Assembly (NCBI GenBank): GCA_001829185.1
Contig: MIAR01000053.1
Span: 1 to 64,000, forward strand
Length of the DNA: 64,000 nucleotides
DNA from: Spirochaetes bacterium GWB1_60_80
GTDB taxonomy: Bacteria; Spirochaetota; Spirochaetia; Treponematales; UBA12059
Reading direction: 5' to 3'
The position numbers and the translations under genes are program-made. The notes beneath the pieces are model-generated. The model searched no databases. It was not told the DNA's origin and was given only the letters and a program-made list of their open reading frames with translations. Below are positions 10,027-17,374 of the stretch, in pieces (positions within the stretch are counted from its first letter, which is position 1; the number at the start of each line of letters is the position of its first letter).

Positions 10027-11616
10027 GTGTATGTAAACGCTCAAGTCAGCGCCGCGCCCTGCTGGCCGCCGCTGACTGCTCTGCCCCTACTGGCCCTGGT
10101 GCTAGCGCTGGTCTTTCTGGCTAACGCCTGCAGCGCGCCGCCGCCCGCCACCATCACCCTTTACAACGGACCCCAGCCGGAACATTTCGATGTACTCTAT
10201 GGCAACAGCCCCCAGGAATTGGCCGTCAGCGGCGCCTTGTTCGACAGCCTGGTGGTCTATGACCAAGCCGGGCTCGCCCTCCAGCCTGGCCTGGCTGGCA
10301 GCTGGGAACTGGCAGCCGACGGACGAACGGCCAGCTTCCAGCTGCGCCGCAGCGCCTGGTCGGACGGGCAGCCACTCGATGCCGCCAGCATCATCGCCGG
10401 CTGGCTGGCCGTCCTCGAATACAGCGGCCAGACCGCCTGGCAGGCCGAGTTCGCCGCGCTGGTGGACGGCGTCTCCGCCTGGCAGGCCGGCCGACAGCCG
10501 CTGAAAGCCATCGGCCTGGCGGCGCCGGAGCGCCGTCGGCTGACTATCCGCCTGGCCGACGGCGCCGACTCCTGCCGCCTGCTCGACGCCCTGGCTGGCC
10601 AGGCCTTCCGCCTGCGGCCGGCCAACTTGCCCTACGCCGATCAGCCGGCCAGCCTGCTATCTAGCGGCCCGTACCGCTGGTCCCCGGACGTTCCCGCGCC
10701 GGATCCTGCGGCCATCGACCTGCTGCCCAATCCGCATCATCCGGCCTACCGGGAGCTACGCCGACTGCGGCTACGTTTTCGCTTCGGACCGCTACAGCCA
10801 AGCCTGCTGGACGACCTGGTCAACGGCCAGGTGACCGCCCTGCTGGGTGTGCCGTCGGATTTCGGCCAACGCTTAAGTGCCGCTGCCGACGGCTGGCTGG
10901 TACCGGTCGGTCAACAATTTATCTGGCTGCAGTACAATCTGCGCCAGCCGCAGCTAGCCGACCGGGCCGTCCGCCAACGCCTCAACCAAGCCATCGCCGG
11001 CTGGCAGCTGCCCAGCCCGTTGCCCGAGGCCGGCGCCTACCGGCCCATGGTCCAGGCCAGCCTGACCCTTCCCGCTGGGCAGCCCGAGCCGCCCGCTTCG
11101 GCCAATCCGACCAACCCCGCGCCGGCCGGGCCAATCGGTCTACGGCTACTCTACCAGTCTAGCCCGGCCCTGGAACGGATCGCCCTTGAACTGCAGCGAC
11201 GTTGGCAGGACCAGCTTGGCGTCAGCATCGAGCTGCGGCCGGAAGGCGAAAACGTCCTCAAGGCCATCGCCGACGTGGCCCGCGACTTTGACATCCTCTT
11301 GAGCGAGGAGAACCAGGCCGCCTTCGGCAGCAGCGGCTTCCTGAGCCGCTTCACCAGCGCAGCCTGGGCCAACCGTGGCCATTATCAAGCCCCGGACTTT
11401 GACTGCCTGCTGCGCCAGGCGCAGTGGGGCAAAAGCCCGGCCGAGCGCGAAGCCAACCTGGCTAGCGCCATCAGCCTATTACTGGAAGTTGATAGCGCCA
11501 TAGCGCCGCTCTACCAGCAGCCGCGCCTGATGCTGGCCGATACCACGCGCTGGCAAGGCTGGCGCGGTAACCCGGATGGCACCATCCAGTACCAGTTTCT
11601 GCGCCGCCGGCCCTGA
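10027..11616 (+). CDS. Peptide/oligopeptide ABC transporter substrate-binding lipoprotein
   Basis: A 529-residue SBP_bac_5 (OppA/DppA type) protein that would capture peptides or similar ligands outside the membrane. The signal peptide is hydrophobic and ends LVFLANACSAPP, with Cys as the likely lipidated residue, a relaxed spirochaete-type lipobox. Family features include the early segment that places the ligand (EHFDVLYGNSPQELAVSGALFDSLVVYD) and a WSDGQPLDA motif. The start is GTG with GGAG 12 bases upstream. No permease or ATPase genes are next to it, so it is an orphan binding protein or has a non-transport role. It ends at a bidirectional terminator shared with the DUF1015 gene. Confidence 0.82.
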   Translation: MYVNAQVSAAPCWPPLTALPLLALVLALVFLANACSAPPPATITLYNGPQPEHFDVLYGNSPQELAVSGALFDSLVVYDQAGLALQPGLAGSWELAADGRTASFQLRRSAWSDGQPLDAASIIAGWLAVLEYSGQTAWQAEFAALVDGVSAWQAGRQPLKAIGLAAPERRRLTIRLADGADSCRLLDALAGQAFRLRPANLPYADQPASLLSSGPYRWSPDVPAPDPAAIDLLPNPHHPAYRELRRLRLRFRFGPLQPSLLDDLVNGQVTALLGVPSDFGQRLSAAADGWLVPVGQQFIWLQYNLRQPQLADRAVRQRLNQAIAGWQLPSPLPEAGAYRPMVQASLTLPAGQPEPPASANPTNPAPAGPIGLRLLYQSSPALERIALELQRRWQDQLGVSIELRPEGENVLKAIADVARDFDILLSEENQAAFGSSGFLSRFTSAAWANRGHYQAPDFDCLLRQAQWGKSPAEREANLASAISLLLEVDSAIAPLYQQPRLMLADTTRWQGWRGNPDGTIQYQFLRRRP

Positions 11617-11635
11617 GCAGCCTCACGCCAACCAG

Positions 11636-11675
11636 AAAAAAGGACGACCGGCAGCCAAGCCAGTCGTCCTTTTTT
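11636..11675. terminator. Bidirectional intrinsic terminator
   Basis: Stem GGACGAC/GTCGTCC (11642-11648 and 11663-11669) is flanked by six A on one side and six T on the other. It therefore works on both strands for the convergent genes ending at 11616 and 11696. Confidence 0.9.
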
Positions 11676-11695
11676 GCCGGGCCGGCCGTTTCGGA

Positions 11696-13036
11696 TTAGC
11701 GCGTGATGCGACGCGCTTCTATATAGAAGCGCTTTTCCGGCGCTTCGCCCATGCTGAAGGTTTTGCGCGGCATGACGCCATCCTTGATGACGGTGGCAAA
11801 GAAGCTGCCCTTGTCAATCGGCGGCAGGTAGAGGCCAAAGTTGCCCGACTTTTTAGCCAGAGTCTCCAGGCTATCGGTGCCGTGGATGTAGTCGATAACC
11901 GTGCCGGCATGGCGCTTGAGGTGGGCGTCCAGAATCTCCTGGATGGTACCGGCCGCCAGCTTGGCCTTGGGGGCGGTGAAACGGATCAGGCCGGCTTCCT
12001 TGTCGGAGACGTAGGCGAAGCGATGCTCACCAGGGGCGGTCTGATCGGTCTTGGCCACGGCCGCGGCGAAGCTCATCGGCTCGAAGACGCAGTTGCCGGC
12101 CGCCTTAAGGTCGGCCATCACAGCCTGGGTATCGGCCTTGAAGAGTACGCGGTGGATGGGATGGAAGGGCAGGCCGTCGTCATAGATATTGACCAACTCG
12201 ACCAGGGCGTAACGGGCGGGGTGCTGCATGATATCGGCCTGGGCTTTGCCGGCCAGCTTGATCTCCTCCCAGGTGGCCTTGGCGGTGGCCAACGAGTGGT
12301 TGCCGTCGCCGACCGCAAACAGCAGCACGTCGGGCGAGCCGTACTTGGCCTGGTAAGCCGTCTGGTCGGCTAGTTTCTCAAGGGCGGCGGCCACGCCTTC
12401 CAGGGCAGCCTGGTCGGCGATGTGGGCGCCCCGGACATGGCCGGCACCCTTCATGAGCTCAAAATCATACAGCTGGGGGAAACTCGCCAGTTTGGCATAC
12501 AGCGGCTCGATGACGCTGCGCGCCGGGTCATCGATCAACAGCATGATGTGCGGCAATTCCAACGGGGCGCCACGGCGAATTTCCATGCGCGGCGGCAAGC
12601 GCTCGACGATGGTGCCTTCGGTAGGGCGAATCCGGGAGGTGACACCCTTGCCGTACTGGTAGGCTTCCAGGTCGACCGCCATGATGAGGCCCTTGCGTGG
12701 ATGCTTCTCGAAGGGCGTGGTACGTTCCAGGAGCACGAAGCCGGGTTTCTGTTGCGCGATCAGCTTGTCGGCCAGGTAACGTTGCATGGCCGCCTGGATC
12801 CTCTTGACGCGCTCCGCCTTGTCGTCATCCTCCAGATAACATTCCGGGAAGATCATGTTCAGGGTACTGGGCGCGTCACCAACCTCGCCGGCCACATCTT
12901 CCCAATACTGATGCTCGCTGGAATATTGATCACAAGCCACCACGGCCCATTTCCGGTAATCGGCACCTGATGCTGGCAGGCAGACTTCAGGCACAGCGAC
13001 GCCTAAACCCGCCAAGCGCTCTTGTATGGTACTCAT
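11696..13036 (-). CDS. DUF1015 family protein
   Basis: A 446-residue soluble protein of the DUF1015 (HTH-containing, SpoOJ-like named) family. The characteristic opening PASGADYRKWAVVACDQYSSEHQYW, a central FAVGDGNHSLATAK segment and the late DYIHGTD motif are all present. Its biochemical role is not established; in many genomes it sits near serine biosynthesis or 2-hydroxyacid dehydrogenase genes, but not here. The ATG is preceded by an AAGGAGGAAT ribosome-binding site. It is transcribed away from the gene at 13273 and ends at the shared terminator. Confidence 0.85.
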   Translation of the reverse strand: MSTIQERLAGLGVAVPEVCLPASGADYRKWAVVACDQYSSEHQYWEDVAGEVGDAPSTLNMIFPECYLEDDDKAERVKRIQAAMQRYLADKLIAQQKPGFVLLERTTPFEKHPRKGLIMAVDLEAYQYGKGVTSRIRPTEGTIVERLPPRMEIRRGAPLELPHIMLLIDDPARSVIEPLYAKLASFPQLYDFELMKGAGHVRGAHIADQAALEGVAAALEKLADQTAYQAKYGSPDVLLFAVGDGNHSLATAKATWEEIKLAGKAQADIMQHPARYALVELVNIYDDGLPFHPIHRVLFKADTQAVMADLKAAGNCVFEPMSFAAAVAKTDQTAPGEHRFAYVSDKEAGLIRFTAPKAKLAAGTIQEILDAHLKRHAGTVIDYIHGTDSLETLAKKSGNFGLYLPPIDKGSFFATVIKDGVMPRKTFSMGEAPEKRFYIEARRITR

Positions 13037-13165
13037 CGATTCCTCCTTGTATTTTCAACCAGGCGCCATTATGCCGGCTTTAGGGAAAATGGTCAAACCG
13101 TGAAGTGTTTCAATAGGTGAACAAACCGGCCAGATTGTCCTTTTGGGGGATCGGGTGGATTGACC

Positions 13166-13195
13166 TTGCCGTTGACTCGGGCGGCCTGTTATATT
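13166..13195 (+). promoter_or_regulatory. Predicted promoter of the gene at 13273
   Basis: TTGCCG (13166-13171) and TATATT (13190-13195) have an 18-bp spacer, about 78 bp before the ATG. The rest of the 236-bp divergent interval 13037-13272 shows no gene. Confidence 0.35.
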
Positions 13196-13272
13196 CGATC
13201 CTGAACGGGGCGAATTGCCAGCAGCGCGACGCCCGATCCGCTCGCCCGCCAGTGGGACACCGAGGAGCCTTT

Positions 13273-14238
13273 ATGAACAGGATCCAGAAAATGGCCTTGG
13301 CTAAAATCGCCAGCTTGGCCAGCGCCATCGCCCTGACCATCATCATCATCCACCAATCGTCGATCTACACCCACAGCCGTTTCGTGGTCAAGGAAACGGA
13401 CGCGTCGCTGATTTTCTTCGACAAATATATCGACCGGGGCCTACGCAACACCATCCTGCGCGACCACCAGGCGGCCACGGCCGGTTTCATGACCGAGGCC
13501 GGATTTCTGCCCACCGGCGCCGCCAGCGAGCCGGTCGCCTATTTTATGGCCGACCAGACCTATGGCGTGCTCAGGGTCGACGACCGCCTGGTCCGGCGTC
13601 GCCTGACGGATGCCATCGGCCCGGATTTCTTGCTGCTCGGCCTGGTCGGGGCCAGCGCCTTTCCCAACGAGCTGGTAGTTAACTCGCTGGCCAGCAAAGA
13701 TGGGCGCTACGTCTTCCTGCTGCCTGGCGACAATTGGCAGGAATCGCTGCTCCATGCCTGGGTGCATGCCATGGCCGCCCGCAACCTGCCGCGGGCCGTG
13801 GCCAGCAAATTGAACCCGGACTCCCATTGGGACTACCGAACCGTGCAGGCCTGGCGCTTCGCGGATGAAAGCCTGACCCTGTTTGTCAGCGACCTCTACG
13901 CCACGGCCGAGGCCACCGGCTCGCTTGAGACGGCCTGGCGGGAGATTGCCGCCTTTACCCTGCCCGACTACGCCGATCCGGCGACCGATCTGCGCAGCCG
14001 CGAGAAAATCAAGATGCTGCTGACCCGCGACTACCCGGAACGCTCGGCCGCCCATTACCAGGCCGCGCATGGCTTTGCCATGCACCTGCTGGAGCGCTGG
14101 GGCCGGGAAACCATGACCACCCTGGTGGGCCGCTTCCTGGACGGACGTTATGCTGACCTCGATGAGCTGTTTGATTTCGCCGGTGGCCTGGATGCTGCCA
14201 TGATAGCCTGGCAGGACAGTAGCGACATGCCGGACTAG
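13273..14238 (+). CDS. Membrane-anchored protein, degenerate peptidase MA-like
   Basis: A 321-residue protein with one N-terminal membrane segment or uncleaved signal (residues 8-28, ending HQSS). The rest should be extracytoplasmic. Near residue 160 it has HAWVHAMAARN, and about 45 residues later AWRFADESLTLFVSD, followed by FAMHLLERWGRETM. This layout mimics gluzincins of the peptidase MA group (HExxH, then a WxxEG-like glutamate helix). However, the catalytic Glu of HExxH is Ala, so it is probably inactive; this assignment is my inference. GAGGAG at 13263-13267 sets the ATG, though the frame is open upstream to 13117. Its TAG stop lies within a CTAG that is joined to a MITE end fragment. 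Confidence 0.6.
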   Translation: MNRIQKMALAKIASLASAIALTIIIIHQSSIYTHSRFVVKETDASLIFFDKYIDRGLRNTILRDHQAATAGFMTEAGFLPTGAASEPVAYFMADQTYGVLRVDDRLVRRRLTDAIGPDFLLLGLVGASAFPNELVVNSLASKDGRYVFLLPGDNWQESLLHAWVHAMAARNLPRAVASKLNPDSHWDYRTVQAWRFADESLTLFVSDLYATAEATGSLETAWREIAAFTLPDYADPATDLRSREKIKMLLTRDYPERSAAHYQAAHGFAMHLLERWGRETMTTLVGRFLDGRYADLDELFDFAGGLDAAMIAWQDSSDMPD

Positions 14239-14248
14239 CAGGTTGTTG
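14235..14248 (-). mobile_element. MITE end fragment overlapping a stop codon
   Basis: CTAG plus ten bases identical to the end of the copy at 53507-53520 lie one base before the TTAA that flanks the complete copy at 14254. The TAG stop codon of the preceding gene (14236-14238) is part of the CTAG. It looks like a second element of opposite orientation that was largely lost when, or before, copy 2 arrived. Confidence 0.5.
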
Positions 14249-14253
14249 CTTAA

Positions 14254-14382
14254 CAGGGTGTTGAAAAACGCGGATGCGGCTTTTCAACACTTCAAAAGCC
14301 GGTACAATTACGCAGCATAGCGCAAGCTATGCGAGGAATTGTTAAGGTTGTTGAGAAAGCAACCGGCTTTTTCAACAACCTG
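14254..14382 (+). mobile_element. MITE-like element, complete copy 2
   Basis: A 129-bp non-coding element with terminal inverted repeats CAGGGTGTTGAAAAA and (reverse complement of the right end) CAGGTTGTTGAAAAA. It is flanked by TTAA on both sides (14250-14253 and 14383-14386), a 4-bp target duplication. Inside are a 10-bp perfect hairpin (GTGTTGAAAA/TTTTCAACAC), a hairpin GCATAGC-GCAA-GCTATGC, and a third formed by the right end (GGTTGTTGA/TCAACAACC). An outer AAAGCCGGT/ACCGGCTTT pair encloses the last two. It is identical by eye, base for base, to the copy at 53511-53639. It codes for nothing and would need a transposase in trans. Confidence 0.92.
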
Positions 14383-14427
14383 TTAAGGCCGCTTTACCTG
14401 CGGGCCTGTGCCGGGGTAGGATGCGGC

Positions 14428-15336
14428 ATGAATATCAGCAAGCGCCTGGCCGTTATCCTGGCCGTGACCACCGCCTTCATCTGGGGCCTGTCCTTCCTCA
14501 GCATCAAGACCGCCGTGGCGGTAATACCGCCCATGAGCCTAGGCCTGGTCCGCTTCATCATCGCCAGTCTGGTGCTTTTTCTGCTGCTGGCAGCCCGGCG
14601 CAAGCTGCCCAGGCTAGCCCGGCGCGACCTGCCACTGATGGTCCTGTCCGGCTTCATCGGCGTGACGCTGTACTTCATGGGCGAAAACAATGGCGTGGCC
14701 ATCCTGACCGCTTCCGAATCGTCCATCATCATCGGCACCATTCCGGTATTAACCGTGCTGGCCGACCGGATATTCATGGGCACCAGGCTGGGCCGAACCC
14801 AGTACTTAGGCGCTTTATTGTCGGCCGTCGGAGTCAGCGTCATCGTCGTCGAGTCGTTGAAGCTGAGTTCCCGGCCGGAAGGCTACCTGTTCATGGCGCT
14901 GGCCGCCGTTTCCTGGGTGCTGTACGCCTTCTTGACGCGCGCGCTAGCCGGTCGTTACGGCAACCTGGAGCTGACCTTCTGGCACAGCCTGTTTGGCGCC
15001 ATCGGCTTTGTCCCCTTCGCCTTCTTTGAAAAAACCGACTGGAGCCTGGTAGGCGGCAACGTGATACTGCAAGTGCTCTACCTGGGCATTTTTTGCTCGG
15101 CACTGGGCTACTTCTTCTACATAACCTGCTTGTCGGCGCTCGGCGCCAGCGTGGCCAGCGTCTTTATCAACCTGATACCGGTGGTCTCGGTGGCGGCTAG
15201 CTTCGTGGTGCTCAAGGAACGCCTCAGCCTGCTGCAACTGGCCGGCGGCCTGGTGGCCGTGGCCGGCGTCTACATCGCCAACCGCGTCATACCGGCCAAG
15301 GCGGCCGTTACCGGGTCGCCGCCGGCCGTTCAATAG
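14428..15336 (+). CDS. EamA/DMT-family transporter
   Basis: A 302-residue inner-membrane protein with ten predicted membrane segments in two EamA repeats, of the drug/metabolite transporter superfamily (RhaT/YdcZ-like exporters of metabolites). The first repeat begins AVTTAFIWGLSFLSIKTAV and the second near residue 155 (ALAAVSWVLYAFLTR); the conserved end GGLVAVAGVYIANR is present. The chosen ATG (14428) has GGGGTAGG upstream. The open frame continues back through the MITE, which is not coding. The substrate cannot be read from sequence. The stop overlaps the convergent gene by 7 bp. Confidence 0.85.
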   Translation: MNISKRLAVILAVTTAFIWGLSFLSIKTAVAVIPPMSLGLVRFIIASLVLFLLLAARRKLPRLARRDLPLMVLSGFIGVTLYFMGENNGVAILTASESSIIIGTIPVLTVLADRIFMGTRLGRTQYLGALLSAVGVSVIVVESLKLSSRPEGYLFMALAAVSWVLYAFLTRALAGRYGNLELTFWHSLFGAIGFVPFAFFEKTDWSLVGGNVILQVLYLGIFCSALGYFFYITCLSALGASVASVFINLIPVVSVAASFVVLKERLSLLQLAGGLVAVAGVYIANRVIPAKAAVTGSPPAVQ

Positions 15337-17009
15337 CCATCGGACAGCGTCTTGTTGACGTCGCGCTGGTACAGCTCCTGATAGGCGAAGCTGCGGTCGC
15401 GCAACTTTTCTTTAACATCCTGACGGAAGGGCATCAGACGCCAGAAGATGGCCCGGATTTCCTTGTCCAGCTTCTGGATGCCTTCGCTCTCCTTGGTTAC
15501 CCAGGTGATATAATCTTCAATAAAGTAGCTCTTGACGTCGCCCTTGAGCTTTTGCCCGAGGAACCACTGGTAATACTGGCCGGTTAGGCCTTCCTGCATC
15601 CAGTAATGCGAGGCCTTTTCCTTAGCGGCCTGCCAGCGCATGTCGGCCGCCGCCATGGTGAAGGCGATGCGCAGTTTGCGCGGGTACATCGGCACGGCCA
15701 GGCGCGAGCGGCTAGTATGGCGATTGAAGCGGTCAAAAGGCTCCCAGCAGATGCCCATGTCGCCGTAGCAGGGCAACAGCACCACGTAGGGTTCGATGCG
15801 GTTTAGCATGTTCTTGTGCGGCCGGCAATAGACCTGCTCGTCGACGCTCTCCAGCCAGGCCAGCTCCTCGATGATATTCTCGCGGGTGGCCACCTCGCGC
15901 AGGTTGAGGTGAAAGTACTCCTTGGTAAGCAGCGGGAAGTGGTTACCCTGGCGGCCGATGCACATCTTGGTCATCTGGCGGATGGTATCGAGCTCCTGGG
16001 CCAAGGTCTGGAGGTTGGCGGCGGCGGCTTCTTCGCCCATGGCCCCCATTTTATCCTTGACGGACTCGACCTCCCTGGCCGCCAACTCAAAGCCCTCGGC
16101 CGAGCCGATCAGTTCCTTGTCCAGCCCGACCAGTTTGCGGAAAATCTCGCTCATCTCGGTCATGGTCTTTTTCTGGGCATCGGTGTAGGGCGCCGGAACG
16201 TGCAGAAAGCCAGGCATGCTGGTATGCTGACAGAGCAACTCCAGGCGGTCACGCAGCGACTGCTCGTAAGTACGCCGTTCATCGGCCTTGGCCTTGAGTA
16301 CCGCCTCCGCTGTATCGCGCTTACCCATGGCTTTCTGCAAGAGGCCGTTCAGGCGGCTGCGCTCGTCGTTCTTGCCGTCGCGTACCTCGTCGGTGCTGCT
16401 GGGCGTCATCCGGCCCATGGCGATGTTGCGCAGCCACTCATCGATGTAATATACCGGATCCTCGCGCGTCTTTTGGTAAACGATGCGGCTGATAATCTCG
16501 CGCTTGTCGTCCGGCAGCATGGTAGGCAGGGCCAGCCCAAAACGGACCATCAGCTGCTTGGGCAAGAGCGGCTTGGCGGAAATGGCCTTGGGCATCAAGC
16601 GGGGCAACAGGTTCCAGTAGGCGACGATCACCTGCTGGCGGTACAGGCCGCGGTCTTTCGGGTCGGTGGCGTGCAGGAATTTCTTGAGCGTCTCATGAAA
16701 ACGGCTGGCTTCGTCGCCTTCGGCCGACAGAGCCTTCTGGTAGTATTGGGGATCTTCGTAAAACTTGTTGGGCGGGTCCTGCTCAAAGGCATTGACCCGT
16801 TCAAACTTGGTTTTGGTAAGGTCGATTTCGAACTCACCGCGGTTTTTGACCTCGCCGTCAACGCTCATGCCACCAAACAACGACTCAAAACTCGGTTCGC
16901 CGGCCTTCTTCCCGCCCGAGGCTGCGGCCCCAGGCCGTGTCGGCTTGGGGGAATACTCCTGGACATCGCCGAGCAATGCCGCTATCTCAGGATCGATTTC
17001 ATCAGCCAT
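15330..17009 (-). CDS. Conserved hypothetical protein, 559 residues
   Basis: I do not recognise this protein. It is soluble, with no signal peptide or membrane segment. The N-terminal 60 residues are low-complexity (Pro/Gly/Ala/Lys). A largely helical, charged region follows, with a coiled-coil-like stretch around 225-345 (KRDTAEAVLKAKADERRTYEQ, then AREVESVKDKMGAMGEE). The C-terminal 180 residues are rich in aromatic residues (CYGDMGICWEPFDRFNRHTS, then EGLTGQYYQWFLGQKLKG) and look like a conserved fold. A good ribosome-binding site precedes the ATG. It stands alone, overlapping the convergent transporter by 7 bp. Confidence 0.85.
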   Translation of the reverse strand: MADEIDPEIAALLGDVQEYSPKPTRPGAAASGGKKAGEPSFESLFGGMSVDGEVKNRGEFEIDLTKTKFERVNAFEQDPPNKFYEDPQYYQKALSAEGDEASRFHETLKKFLHATDPKDRGLYRQQVIVAYWNLLPRLMPKAISAKPLLPKQLMVRFGLALPTMLPDDKREIISRIVYQKTREDPVYYIDEWLRNIAMGRMTPSSTDEVRDGKNDERSRLNGLLQKAMGKRDTAEAVLKAKADERRTYEQSLRDRLELLCQHTSMPGFLHVPAPYTDAQKKTMTEMSEIFRKLVGLDKELIGSAEGFELAAREVESVKDKMGAMGEEAAAANLQTLAQELDTIRQMTKMCIGRQGNHFPLLTKEYFHLNLREVATRENIIEELAWLESVDEQVYCRPHKNMLNRIEPYVVLLPCYGDMGICWEPFDRFNRHTSRSRLAVPMYPRKLRIAFTMAAADMRWQAAKEKASHYWMQEGLTGQYYQWFLGQKLKGDVKSYFIEDYITWVTKESEGIQKLDKEIRAIFWRLMPFRQDVKEKLRDRSFAYQELYQRDVNKTLSDGY

Positions 17010-17191
17010 GGGTCTTCTCCCTCCCGATGCCGGAGGGCACCGAGCCTGGTGGATCCGTCAAAAGGGGCGACGGGACAAATTCAAGCTTTACCAGCTAGAT
17101 TCTAGCCTAAGTAGCGGCCCTTTGCAATCTTTTAAGACCCTGGAAGGGTTATGAACTGGCCAGTCAAGGCTTTTTTCAGAAATCAATTCGC

Positions 17192-17220
17192 TTGACATTT
17201 AATAAGTTCAGACTGAAAAT
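17192..17220 (+). promoter_or_regulatory. Predicted promoter of the purine permease
   Basis: A consensus TTGACA at 17192-17197 and GAAAAT at 17215-17220 are spaced 17 bp. This gives a transcript leader of about 145 bases before the GTG start at 17375. The upstream part of the gap (17010-17191) shows nothing else I can name. Confidence 0.5.
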
Positions 17221-17374
17221 AATCAGCCGGCGTTGCCGGTTTCCAGGACCTAGGCCCTACTCCCACCGCGGGTAGCAAGCCGAGGACGCTGGACTCTCCC
17301 TTTCAGCCGGCCAGCGCTTGGATGGCTATGGGCGACAGGCCGGTCTGGCAGGAATAACATCAGGAGGCCTGAAG
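17221..17374 (+). promoter_or_regulatory. Long GC-rich leader with two possible hairpins
   Basis: The leader can form a stem of TACtCCC with GGGTA (17258-17275) and a 6-bp stem CGCTGG/CCAGCG (17287-17316). It ends in AGGAGG (17362-17367). I cannot match it to the purine riboswitch core or to a guanidine or PRPP riboswitch by eye, so the regulatory role is only a possibility. Confidence 0.3.

Noticed and set aside
3644-14388. Short peptide MRGIVKVVEKATGFFNNLL shared by frames at 3644, 14329 and 53564 as a small gene family
   Set aside because: The shared peptide is a translation of the MITE right half; it has no ribosome-binding site and runs into unrelated frames.
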